DNA from: Myxococcales bacterium
GTDB lineage: Bacteria; Myxococcota; Bradymonadia; UBA7976; UBA1532
Reading direction: 5' to 3'
NCBI GenBank assembly: GCA_020633515.1
Contig: JACKDM010000028.1
Location: forward strand, 1 to 64,000
DNA length: 64,000 nt
Position numbers and translations under genes: made by a program. This document shows positions 28,646-37,400 of this stretch, piece after piece. The notes beneath the pieces were generated by a model. The model saw only the letters and a program-made list of their open reading frames with translations. It was not told the DNA's origin and made no database searches. Position 1 is the stretch's first letter. Each line of letters starts with the position of its first letter.

Positions 28646-31573
28646 ATGGTGATGGTGGTGTTGCTGGCGGCGTTGTTCGCCGCGGCGGTGGTGGCGGTCC
28701 CGATCGTGCGGCGGTGGCCGCGGGGCGGGCCGGTGGCGCTGGCGGCGGTGCCGGCGGCGGGGGCGGGCTGGCTGGTGTGGGTGGCGCCGCGGGTGGTCGA
28801 GGCGCCGATCGAGTGGTCGATGCCGTGGGTGCCGGGGCTGGATCTGGCGGTGGCGCTGCGGCTCGATCTGCTCGGGCTGGTGTTCGCGCTGCTGGTGTGC
28901 GGGGTGGGCGCGGCGGTGGTGGCCTACGCGGGCGGCTATCTGCGGGGCAAGCCGACGGCGGCGCCGGCGGTGGCGGGGCTGCTGGCGTTCGCGGGCGCGA
29001 TGCTGGGGCTGGTGCTGGCCGATGATCTGCTGTGGCTGTTCGTGTGCTGGGAGGCGACGAGCATCGCGTCGTACCTGCTGGTGGGGCTGGAGAACGAGAA
29101 GGCGGAGGCGCGGGCGGCCGCGCGGCGGGCGCTGCTGGTGACCGCGGGCGGGGGGCTGGCGCTGCTCGGCGGGTTGTTGGGGCTCGGGCTCGCGGCCGAT
29201 GGGTGGCGGATCTCGGCGATCGGGTCGATCGCGGCGCACCCGGCCTATGGCTTCATCGCGGCGGGGGTGCTGATCGGGGCGGCGACGAAGAGCGCGCAGT
29301 GGCCGTTCCAGTTCTGGCTGCCGGGCGCGATGGCGGCGCCGACGCCGATCAGCGCCTATCTGCACTCGGCGACGATGGTCAAGGCGGGCGTGTTCCTGGT
29401 GCTGCGGCTGGGGCCGGCGCTGGGGGGGACTTCGGGGTGGCAGTGGGCGCTGATGGGCATGGGCGCGGCGACGGCGATCGCGGGCGGGGCGCTGGCGCTG
29501 GGGTCGACCGATCTGAAGCGGCTGCTGGCGGCGACGACGATCGGGGCGCTCGGGGTGATGATGCTGCTGGTGGGGGTCGATACGCCGCTGGCGCGGGGCG
29601 CGGCGGTGGGGCTGGTGGCCGCCCATGGTCTGTACAAGGGCGCGCTGTTCATGGTGGCGGGCGGGCTGGAGAAGGCGGGCGGCTCGCGGGACGTGCGGCG
29701 GCTGGCCGGGCTGGGGCGGCGGCATCGCTGGCTGTGGCTGACGGCGGCGCTGGCGGCGCTGTCGATGGCGGGGGTGGTGCCGCTGGCGGGGTTCGTGGCG
29801 AAGGAGACGGCGTTCGTGGCGCTGCTCGATGGCGGGGCGGCGTGGGGGGCGGCGGTGCTGGCGGTGGCGGGGGCGGCGTTCGTCTTCGTGGCGCTGGCGG
29901 TGGCCTGGGAGCCGCTGGCGGCGCGGGCGGGTGGTGATGGCAGCGATGGCATCGGTGATGGCATCCGCGGCGATGGCATCGGCGATGGCATCCGCGGTGA
30001 TGGCATCCGCGGTGATGACATCGGTGGCAGCGATGGCATCGCGGCAAGAGCCGGGGCCAAGCCGCTCTCGCCGCTGGTGGTCGGGCCGCCGCTGGTGCTC
30101 GCGGTGCTCGGGCTCGCGGCGGGGATCTTCGCGGGGCCGCTCGGGGCGGCGGTGGTCGATCCGTTCGCCGGGGTGCCGGTGGGGCTCGCGGTGTGGCATG
30201 GCTTCGGGGTGCCGCTGTTGCTGAGCGCGGCGTCGGTGGCGCTCGGGTGGGCGCTGTACCGGGCGCGGGGCGCGCTGCGGCGGCGGCTGACGATCGTCGA
30301 TCGGCTGGCCGATCCGGCGCCGCACGATCAGGCGTGGGCGGCGGCGGTGGGCGCGGCGAAGGCGGTGACGGCGGTCGCGCAGCCGGCGGCGCTGCGGGCG
30401 TCGATCGCGGTGGTGCTGCTGGTGGCGGCGGGGCTCGGGGCGCTGGCGCTGTTGCGGATGGCGCCGACGTGGCCGGCGTGGGGCGGGCTGCCCGATCCGG
30501 TCGAGGCGGTGCTGGTGGTCTTCGTGCTCGGCGGCGCGCTCGGGGCGGCGCTGGCGCGGCGGCGGCTGGGCGCGATCGCGGCGCTCGGGGCGGTGGGGTT
30601 CGGGGTGGCGCTGTTCTTCTTGCGGCACGGCGCGCCCGATCTGGCGATCACGCAGTTGCTCGTCGAGGCGCTGACGGTGGTGCTGCTGGTGCTGGCGTTC
30701 GAGCGGCTCGGCGACCTGCGGCCGGCGCGGCGAGGGCTCGATCGGACGTGGGCCGCGGTGGTCGCGGGCGCGGCGGGGCTGGTGGTGGCGCTCTTGGTGT
30801 GGCGGGCGAGCGCGGTGGAGCTGGGGCCGGGGGTGTCGGACTGGTTCGCGGCGCAGTCGCTGCCGGCGGGGCGGGGGGCGAACGTGGTGAACGTGATCCT
30901 GGTCGACTTCCGGGCGCTCGATACGCTCGGGGAGATCGCGGTGCTCGGCGTCGCGGCGCTGGGGGTGGGGGTGCTGCTCGGGCGGCGGGGGGATGGCATC
31001 GATCGCACGCATGGCGCCGATGGCATGGCGGGCGCCGATGGCATGGCGGGCGCCGATGGCACGGCGGGCGTCGATGGCATCCGCGCTGATGGCATGGGTG
31101 GCTTCACCGACAAGGAGCCGGAGGCGCCCGATGGCATCGAGGCGATCATCGAGGCGGGCCCCGAGGCGACCGGTGGCATCCGCAGCACGGTGATCCTGGA
31201 GACGGCGGCGCGCTACCTCGGGCCGGCGATGCTGGTCTTTGCGGCGTGGCTCTTGTGGCGCGGGCACAACGCGCCGGGCGGCGGCTTCGCGGCGGGGCTG
31301 GTCGCGGGCGCGGCGCTGATCCTGCGGGCGGTCGCGTTCGGGCCGGTGGCGGCGCGGCGCTGGCTGCGGGCGGCGCCGGCGACGTGGATCGGCGGCGGGC
31401 TGTTGGTGGCGCTCGGCGCGGGGCTCGCGGGGCTCGTCTTCGGCGAGGCTTTCCTCGACGCGCTGTGGCTGGAGTCGCTGCCGCTCGGGACGCCGCTGGT
31501 CTTCGACGCGGGCGTGTGCGCGGTGGTGCTCGGGGTGGTCGCCGGCTTTGCGCTGCCGCAGTGGCGGCGGTGA
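28646..31573 (+). CDS. mrpA: Mrp Na+/H+ antiporter, fused subunits A and B
   Basis: 975 residues, many membrane spans. Residues 1-420 are the NuoL-like proton channel part of MrpA (LFVCWEATSIASYLLVGLEN, then PFQFWLPGAMAAPTPISAYL with the key Lys and His nearby). Then come the MrpA C-terminal part (HGAPDLAITQLLVEALTVVL) and, from about 850, a full MnhB domain (LLWRGHNAPGGGFAAGLVAG), so A and B are one polypeptide. Two Gly/Asp repeat inserts (about residues 429-472 and 782-848) are encoded by GATGGCATC clusters and sit outside the conserved helices. First gene of a tight operon mrpA-C-D-E-F-G; exports Na+ for H+ at the inner membrane. Confidence 0.93.
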   Translation: MVMVVLLAALFAAAVVAVPIVRRWPRGGPVALAAVPAAGAGWLVWVAPRVVEAPIEWSMPWVPGLDLAVALRLDLLGLVFALLVCGVGAAVVAYAGGYLRGKPTAAPAVAGLLAFAGAMLGLVLADDLLWLFVCWEATSIASYLLVGLENEKAEARAAARRALLVTAGGGLALLGGLLGLGLAADGWRISAIGSIAAHPAYGFIAAGVLIGAATKSAQWPFQFWLPGAMAAPTPISAYLHSATMVKAGVFLVLRLGPALGGTSGWQWALMGMGAATAIAGGALALGSTDLKRLLAATTIGALGVMMLLVGVDTPLARGAAVGLVAAHGLYKGALFMVAGGLEKAGGSRDVRRLAGLGRRHRWLWLTAALAALSMAGVVPLAGFVAKETAFVALLDGGAAWGAAVLAVAGAAFVFVALAVAWEPLAARAGGDGSDGIGDGIRGDGIGDGIRGDGIRGDDIGGSDGIAARAGAKPLSPLVVGPPLVLAVLGLAAGIFAGPLGAAVVDPFAGVPVGLAVWHGFGVPLLLSAASVALGWALYRARGALRRRLTIVDRLADPAPHDQAWAAAVGAAKAVTAVAQPAALRASIAVVLLVAAGLGALALLRMAPTWPAWGGLPDPVEAVLVVFVLGGALGAALARRRLGAIAALGAVGFGVALFFLRHGAPDLAITQLLVEALTVVLLVLAFERLGDLRPARRGLDRTWAAVVAGAAGLVVALLVWRASAVELGPGVSDWFAAQSLPAGRGANVVNVILVDFRALDTLGEIAVLGVAALGVGVLLGRRGDGIDRTHGADGMAGADGMAGADGTAGVDGIRADGMGGFTDKEPEAPDGIEAIIEAGPEATGGIRSTVILETAARYLGPAMLVFAAWLLWRGHNAPGGGFAAGLVAGAALILRAVAFGPVAARRWLRAAPATWIGGGLLVALGAGLAGLVFGEAFLDALWLESLPLGTPLVFDAGVCAVVLGVVAGFALPQWRR
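29936..30040. repeat. In-frame GATGGCATC cluster 1 in mrpA
   Basis: Six exact GATGGCATC copies (29945, 29957, 29972, 29984, 29999, 30032) plus one GATGACATC at 30014 in about 100 bases. Spacings are 12, 15, 12, 15, 15 and 18, all multiples of three, so the frame is kept and reads as DGI-GDGIRGDGI repeats. Confidence 0.95.
30992..31181. repeat. In-frame GATGGCATC cluster 2 in mrpA
   Basis: Exact GATGGCATC at 30992, 31073 and 31130 with several GATGGCATG, GATGGCACG and GGTGGCATC relatives between. Encodes ADGMAG repeats in the segment joining the MrpA and MrpB parts. Confidence 0.9.
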
Positions 31574-31582
31574 GGGAGGCTC

Positions 31583-31975
31583 ATGCACGGGACGATGTCG
31601 GTGGTGGTCGGCGGGCTCTTTGCCTTTGGCCTCTACCTGATGCTGCAACGCGGGGTGCTCAACGTGCTGATCGGGCTGTCGCTGATCGGGCACGCGGCGA
31701 ACCTCGCGATCTTCGTCGCGGCGGGCGCGCGGGTCGCGCCGGCGCCGCTGGTGCCGGCGGGGGCGGAGGTGCCGCCGCCGGGGCACGCCGATCCGCTGCC
31801 GCAGGCGCTGATCCTGACCGCGATCGTGATCGGCTTCGGCGTGCTCGGCTTCGCGCTGGCGCTGGCGCGGCGGGCGAGCGAGGCGCTCGATGACGACGAT
31901 CTGGACGCGCTGCCCGACGCGGGCGCCGAGCCGCCGGCCGGCGAGGTGAGCGCTGTTGCTGAGGTGAGCCGATGA
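31583..31975 (+). CDS. mrpC: Mrp antiporter subunit C
   Basis: 130 residues, NuoK-like with three transmembrane helices (VVVGGLFAFGLYLMLQ; VLNVLIGLSLIGHAANLAIF; ALILTAIVIGFGVLGFALAL). The motif DPLPQALILTAIVIG is the MnhC signature. GGGAGG stands just before the ATG. The acidic C-terminal tail is longer than usual. The 3' end overlaps mrpD as ATGA. Confidence 0.95.
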   Translation: MHGTMSVVVGGLFAFGLYLMLQRGVLNVLIGLSLIGHAANLAIFVAAGARVAPAPLVPAGAEVPPPGHADPLPQALILTAIVIGFGVLGFALALARRASEALDDDDLDALPDAGAEPPAGEVSAVAEVSR

Positions 31976-33438
31976 CCGCGGCGGTGGTGGTGCTCCCGAT
32001 CCTGGCGCCGATGCTCGGCGCGGTGCTGGCGCTGCTGCTGCGCGGGCACCGGGCGCAGCGGGCGGTGTGGCTGGCGGCGCACGCGGCGCACCTCGTCGCG
32101 GCGGCGGGGCTGCTGTCGACGGTGCTCGCCGAGGGGATCGCCGTGACCCGGATGGGGGCGTGGCCGGCGCCGTTCGGGATCGCGTTCGTGGCCGATCGGC
32201 TGGCGGCGCTGCTGGTGATGGTGACGGCGGTGGTGGGTGCGGCGGTGGGGTGCTACGCGGCGCTGTCGCCGCGGCCGGCGCCGACGCTGGCGCCGCTGAT
32301 GCTGATGCTGCTGACGGGGGTGTGCGGGGCGTTCGTGGCGGGTGATCTCTTCAACCTGTACGTGTGGTTCGAGGTGCTGTTGATCTCGAGCTTCGTGCTG
32401 CTCGCGCACGAGGGGCGGCCGGCGCCGCTGGCGGGGGCGCTGCGCTACGTGGCGATCAACCTCGTGTCGTCGGCGCTGTTCCTGACCGCGCTCGGGCTCT
32501 TGTATGCCAAGGCGGGCACGCTCGATCTGGCGGATCTGGCGCGGCTGGCGGCGAGCGATCGGGAGGGCGCGCTGGGCGGGGTGGCGGTGCTGCTCATGGT
32601 GGCGTTCGGGATCAAGGCGGGGGTGTTCCCGCTGTTCGGGTGGCTGCCGCCGGCCTATCCGACGCCGGCGCCGGTGGTCTCGGCGCTGTTCGCGGGGCTG
32701 TTGACCAAGGTGGGGGTCTACGCGCTGATGCGGGTCTTCACGCTGGTCTTCGTGCACGACACCGGCTTCACCCATGGGCTCTTGTTGATGGCGGGCGCGC
32801 TGACGATGGGGATCGGGGTGCTCGGGGCGGCGAGCCGGGCGGGGATCCGGCGGATCCTGTCGTTCCACATCATCAGCCAGATCGGCTACATCGTGGTGGG
32901 GCTGGCGCTGTATACGCCGTTTGCGATCGGGGCGGCGGTCTTCTATCTGGTGCATCACATCGTGGTGAAGACGGCGCTGTTCCTGGTGGGCGGGCTGGTG
33001 GCCGAGGCGGGCGGGAGCGAGGAGCTGTCGCGGCTCGGCGGGCTGCGGCGGGTCTGGCCGGCGCTGTGGCTGGTGTTCGCGATCCCGGCGCTGTCGCTGG
33101 CGGGCATGCCGCCGCTGTCGGGCTTCTTCGCGAAGGTGGGGATCATCCGGGCGGCGTTCGACGCGGGCGCGCCGGGGGTGGGGGCGCTGGCGCTGGGGGT
33201 GGGGCTGTTGACGTTGTTCTCGATGCTGAAGATCGCGCACGCGGCGTTCCTGGGCCCGGCGGCGGACGAGGCGCGGCCGCCGCGGCCGGTGGGGCGGGCG
33301 CGGCTGTGGCCGGTGGCTGCCCTGGCGGCGATCTCGGTGGCGGTGGGGTTGCTCGCGGGGCCGGTCTTCGAGGTGTGCCTCGCGGCGGGCGAGGCGCTGT
33401 TCGATCGGGGTGAGTACCTGCGAGCGGGGGCGCGGTGA
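31972..33438 (+). CDS. mrpD: Mrp antiporter subunit D
   Basis: 488 residues, NuoN/M-like proton-translocating subunit with about 14 membrane helices. Conserved elements include GDLFNLYVWFEVLLISSF (the key Glu), GIKAGVFPLFGWLPPAYPTP (key Lys) and FHIISQIGYIVVGLAL. The start overlaps mrpC (ATGA) and the stop overlaps mrpE (TGATG). With MrpA it carries the proton path. No inserts of the repeat type are present. Confidence 0.95.
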   Translation: MTAAVVVLPILAPMLGAVLALLLRGHRAQRAVWLAAHAAHLVAAAGLLSTVLAEGIAVTRMGAWPAPFGIAFVADRLAALLVMVTAVVGAAVGCYAALSPRPAPTLAPLMLMLLTGVCGAFVAGDLFNLYVWFEVLLISSFVLLAHEGRPAPLAGALRYVAINLVSSALFLTALGLLYAKAGTLDLADLARLAASDREGALGGVAVLLMVAFGIKAGVFPLFGWLPPAYPTPAPVVSALFAGLLTKVGVYALMRVFTLVFVHDTGFTHGLLLMAGALTMGIGVLGAASRAGIRRILSFHIISQIGYIVVGLALYTPFAIGAAVFYLVHHIVVKTALFLVGGLVAEAGGSEELSRLGGLRRVWPALWLVFAIPALSLAGMPPLSGFFAKVGIIRAAFDAGAPGVGALALGVGLLTLFSMLKIAHAAFLGPAADEARPPRPVGRARLWPVAALAAISVAVGLLAGPVFEVCLAAGEALFDRGEYLRAGAR

Positions 33439-33776
33439 TGGCGCGGCTGTGGCGGCGCGCGACGAGCCTCGCGCGGTTGATGGGGTTGTTCTCGGTGGAG
33501 CTGTTGACGAGCAGCGCGCGGGTGGTGCGCGACGTGCTGACGCCGCGGGATCTGTCGACGCCGCGGGTGGTCGACTTCCCGATGCGGCTGCGCGATCCGC
33601 GGGCGATCACGCTGCTCGCCAACGGGGTGTCGCTGACGCCGGGCACGCTGGCGCTCGATGTGGTCGATGGCGCGCTGCGGGTTCACGCGATGTACGCCGA
33701 CGACGTGGAGCGGGTGCGGGAGGAGATCCGGCGGCTCGAGGACGCGCTGATGGCGCTGTGGGAGCCCGAGTCATGA
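33438..33776 (+). CDS. mrpE: Mrp antiporter subunit E
   Basis: 112 residues. The family pattern is an N-terminal hydrophobic part, then LANGVSLTPGTLALDVVDG and an Ala/Glu-rich end (VREEIRRLEDALMALW). ATG 33438 shares a base with the mrpD stop (TGATG); GTG 33435 is an alternative. The stop overlaps mrpF as ATGA. The N-terminal membrane spans are shorter than in most MrpE. Confidence 0.9.
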   Translation: MARLWRRATSLARLMGLFSVELLTSSARVVRDVLTPRDLSTPRVVDFPMRLRDPRAITLLANGVSLTPGTLALDVVDGALRVHAMYADDVERVREEIRRLEDALMALWEPES

Positions 33777-34027
33777 TGGTGCCGACGTTGCTGGTGCTGG
33801 CCGCGATGGCGCTGGGCGGGGTGCGGCTCTTGCGGGGGCCGACGCTGGCCGATCGGGCGGTGGCGCTCGATCTGCTGTCGACGCTGGCGGTGGGGGTGAT
33901 CGCGCTGCACGCGGTGACGGCGGGGGACGCGGTCTTCCTCGACGCGGCGCTGGTGCTCGGCGCGGTGGGGTTCATCGCGACGCTGGCGTTCGCGCACTTC
34001 ATCGAGCACACGGGGGGGCGGGAATGA
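33773..34027 (+). CDS. mrpF: Mrp antiporter subunit F
   Basis: 84 residues with three helices and the MnhF motif RGPTLADRAVALDLLSTLAV. ATG 33773 overlaps the mrpE stop (ATGA), and the stop overlaps mrpG (ATGA). The longer upstream frame is not coding. Confidence 0.93.
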   Translation: MMVPTLLVLAAMALGGVRLLRGPTLADRAVALDLLSTLAVGVIALHAVTAGDAVFLDAALVLGAVGFIATLAFAHFIEHTGGRE

Positions 34028-34425
34028 TCGCGTGGCTGGCGTGGGGGCTGATGACGCTCGGCGGGGCGCTGATGCTGGTGGCGGCGCTCGGCGTGCTGCG
34101 GATGAGCGATGTCTTCCGGCGGCTGCATTGCAGCACGAAGTCGGCGACGCTGGGGGTGATGCTGACGCTCTTGGGCGCGGCGCTGCACATCGGGACGCCG
34201 GGGGCGTGGGCGCGGGCGGGGGCGGCGGCGTTGTTCTTCCTGCTGACGGCGCCGATCGGGGGGCACGCGCTGGGGCGGGCGGCGTGGCGGCGGGGGCTGG
34301 GAGGGGGCGGCGATCACTCCTCGCAGGGCGCCTCTTCGGGGACGACGATGCCCCAGGCGGCCGCGCAGACGGGGTCGCAGAGCTTGAGCTCGTCGGGGCC
34401 GCAGGCGCGGTCGAAGCTCGGGTAG
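34024..34425 (+). CDS. mrpG: Mrp antiporter subunit G
   Basis: 133 residues; the true MrpG fold covers about 1-90 (GGALMLVAALGVLRMSDVFR, then LHCSTKSATLGVML). The remaining 40 residues, rich in Ser and Gln, are the antisense reading of the neighbour's 3' end: the convergent lipoprotein gene stops at 34314, so the two genes overlap by 112 bases. It is the last gene of the Mrp operon. No own terminator is visible before the overlap. Confidence 0.9.
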   Translation: MIAWLAWGLMTLGGALMLVAALGVLRMSDVFRRLHCSTKSATLGVMLTLLGAALHIGTPGAWARAGAAALFFLLTAPIGGHALGRAAWRRGLGGGGDHSSQGASSGTTMPQAAAQTGSQSLSSSGPQARSKLG

Positions 34426-37400
34426 ATCGGGGCGCCGGCGCGGGTGAAGGCGGGGAGGCGGTCGGCGGTGCAGTCGCAGCCGGGCTCGTGGCCGAGGACG
34501 CGGCCGCCGGTGGCGAGGAAGCGGGCGGTGAGGTTGACGGTGTAGGCGTCGTGGTCGAAGACGCGGAAGGGCTGGGCGTTGTAGATGCCATGCTGGCCGG
34601 CGGGGCGGACGACGGGGACGCGGAGGCCGTCGACGCGGCCGTCGCGGGGGCGGTCGACGCGGAGCGCGTCGCCGGGGGCGGGGTGGGGCACGCCGAAGAA
34701 GACCTCCTGGCCGGCGACGGCGTCGGGGCACTCGTGCTCGCCGTTGCCGCCGCTCCAGTCGCTCGGGCCGCAGGACCACGCGGCGGTGCCATCGCTGAGG
34801 TCGTCGATGTCATACATGACGTTGGGGTTGATGGGATTGTCGGCGTGGCGTTGCAGGCGGTGGTCGCCTTCGATGACGTGGCGGTCGGCGAGCGCCTGGT
34901 CGATCGAGGTGCCATGGCGGGGGTCGGGCACGAAGAGCTCACGCCAGCCGTGCTCGGGGCCGAAACGGTCGGGGTCGCGGCGCCATGAGCCGAGGAGGCC
35001 GGCGGCGCGGGCCATGGCGACGCCGGTGTTGACGGGCACGACGCGGTCGCCGGCGACGGGCATCATGAGCACGCGGGTGTTGCCGGTGGGGCGGTGGGGG
35101 TCGTAGCCGAAGTCGAGGGGCTCTTCGATGACATGGGCGGCCCAGACGCCGGGGTCGGCGGGGGAGACGGCGTGCTGCGCGATGCCGGCGAAGCGGCGGA
35201 AGTCGGGGGTGTTGCGGCCGAGGCCGAGGCCGGGGGCGAGCGCGACGAGGGGGGCGCCTGCGGGGTAGCGGGTGGCGAAGTGCTCGACGTCGCGGCCGAA
35301 GCGGTCGAGGACGCCGCGCACGGTGTCGCTGTCGCCGACGTAGACGGTCAGCTCGAGCGGGTCGCCGAGGCGGGGGGTGTCTTCGAAGGCGACCGCTCCC
35401 CTCCCCGGCTCGATGCCGACGATCGGGCGGCGCTCGACGGCGCCGAGGGCGTCGGCGGCGACGGCGAGGCGGAAGTGGCCGCGGGCGTTGATGAGGGTGG
35501 TGGCCTCGGCGCCGGTGCGGCGGTTTCGGAGGCGGACGCGGTCGCCGGGGCGGACGCCGGTGAGGGCGCCGATGGCGCGGGTGCGCTGGCGGGCGAGCAC
35601 GGTGACGTAGGCGCCGACGCGGAGGGTGTCGCCGGTGATGGTGTCGTCGAGGCCGGTGCCGAGGCAGTCGTCGGTGGTCTCGGCGGCGGGCGGGAGCGGG
35701 TTGTCGTGCGCGTCGACGGGGAGGCAGCCGGCGATGATGGGTCCGATCATGGGGAGGATGATGGCATCGGGGAGGCCGCCGAGGCTCGATCGCATGGCGA
35801 TGTCGACGAGGCCGGCGCCGCCGGCGTTGGGGGAGACGGCGTCGAGCGAGGGCTCGGCGCCGGCGAGCACGCCGGCGGTGATGCCGCCGAGGCTGATGCC
35901 CCACAGGCCGAGGGTGGTGAGCGGGCCGCCGAGGTCGACCTCGCCGTCGCCGTCGACGTCGCCGAGGACGCCTTGCGGGCCTTCGCGGCCGTCCATGGCG
36001 CGCAGGATGCGGACGAGCTGCATCACCTCGAGCGCCGACTGGCGGACCATGTCGCGGGTGTGGAAGAGGTCGGCGGTCCACTGGTCGGCGCCGCCGTCGG
36101 GGAGGCCGTCGTTGTCGAGGTCGCGGTCGCGGCCGCGGGCGAGCATCTCGGCGAGCGCGGGCACGCCGTAGCGGGTGAAGCCGACGCGGGCGCCGATGAG
36201 CGCGGCGCCGGCGCGGGGGTCGGCGAGCCAGCGGTCGAGGCCGTGGCCGGGGGCGTCGAGCGCGCAGACCGCCGTGCCCATGGCGGTGTGGCGGCCGAGG
36301 TGGCTGGTGATCTCGGCGCGGGAGCTGCCATAGCCATGGGTGAAGACGACGGTGGGGAATGGCTTGCAGAAGGGGACGCCGTCGGGGTTGCCGGGGGGGC
36401 AGACGGCGCGCTCGATGGGGAGCGCGCACCAGAAGGGCACGGTCGCGGTGCCGATGCGGGCCTCGCCGGTGATGGGATCGAGCTGCCAGCGTTCGTCGTC
36501 GTCGGCGGGGTAGCGTTCGGTGGCGATGCCATCGCTGTCGGTGAGGAGGTAGGGTGCCTCGAAGGTGCCGCCGAAGATGCCACCGACGGTGCTGAAGTCG
36601 GCTTCGAGGGCGCACATGTTGGGGTCCCATTCGCCGATGCCATGCTGCCAGAGGTAGGTGAGGCCGGCGCCGGCGCAGGCGCCGGGCACGAGCGGGCGGT
36701 CGTCGCCGCGGGCGCCGCCGAGCTCGCCGCGGCTCCACAGGCGCAGGCGCTCGGGGGGGAACTCGGCGGCGAGGCGGGCGAAGGGGCCGTGGCCGTAGAG
36801 GCCGGCGCGGAGGGCTTCGAGGTCGCGGGTCATGCTGCCGACGGTGAAGCTCCAGGTGAAGGCGATGTCATCGGGGGTGAGGTCATAGCGGGTGACGAGG
36901 TCGAGCACCGGGCGGAGGTCGTCGCTCTGGGTGGCGAGGTTGATGCCTTCGAGGGGCGAGGTGACCGGGCGGGTGTCTTCGCCGCGGAGGCGGTGGGTGA
37001 GGACGACGGCGTAGGTGCATTGCTGCTCGAGCGGCCAGAGCGGGCGGAGGATGAGGGTGTGGGTCTGGCGCTCGTACCAGGTGAGGAGGTGGTCGGCGAC
37101 GCAGCGGTCGAAGTCGGTGCCGGGCGGGTGGGCGTCGCAGGCGCCGCGGGGGTGGAGGTTGGCGAGGTCGAGGACGCCGTCGCCGTCGCGGTCCTCGCCG
37201 GGGTCGAGCTGCCCGTCGCCGTCGGTGTCTTCGTCGCGCTCGGGGAAGAGCAGGGAGTTGGCCTCTCCCATCGGGTCGAAGGGGAAGTAGGCGTTGCTGC
37301 GCTCGTCGAGGCGGTAGCCGTCGGGGGCCTCGGGGTCGGGGACGCGGCGGCTGTGGCGGTAGATGGTGGCGGGGTAGCGGCGGCGGCCGATGTCGAGCGC

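Noticed and set aside
29936..30040. CRISPR or iteron array in mrpA
   Set aside because: Spacings vary from 12 to 18 bases and the array is translated in frame.
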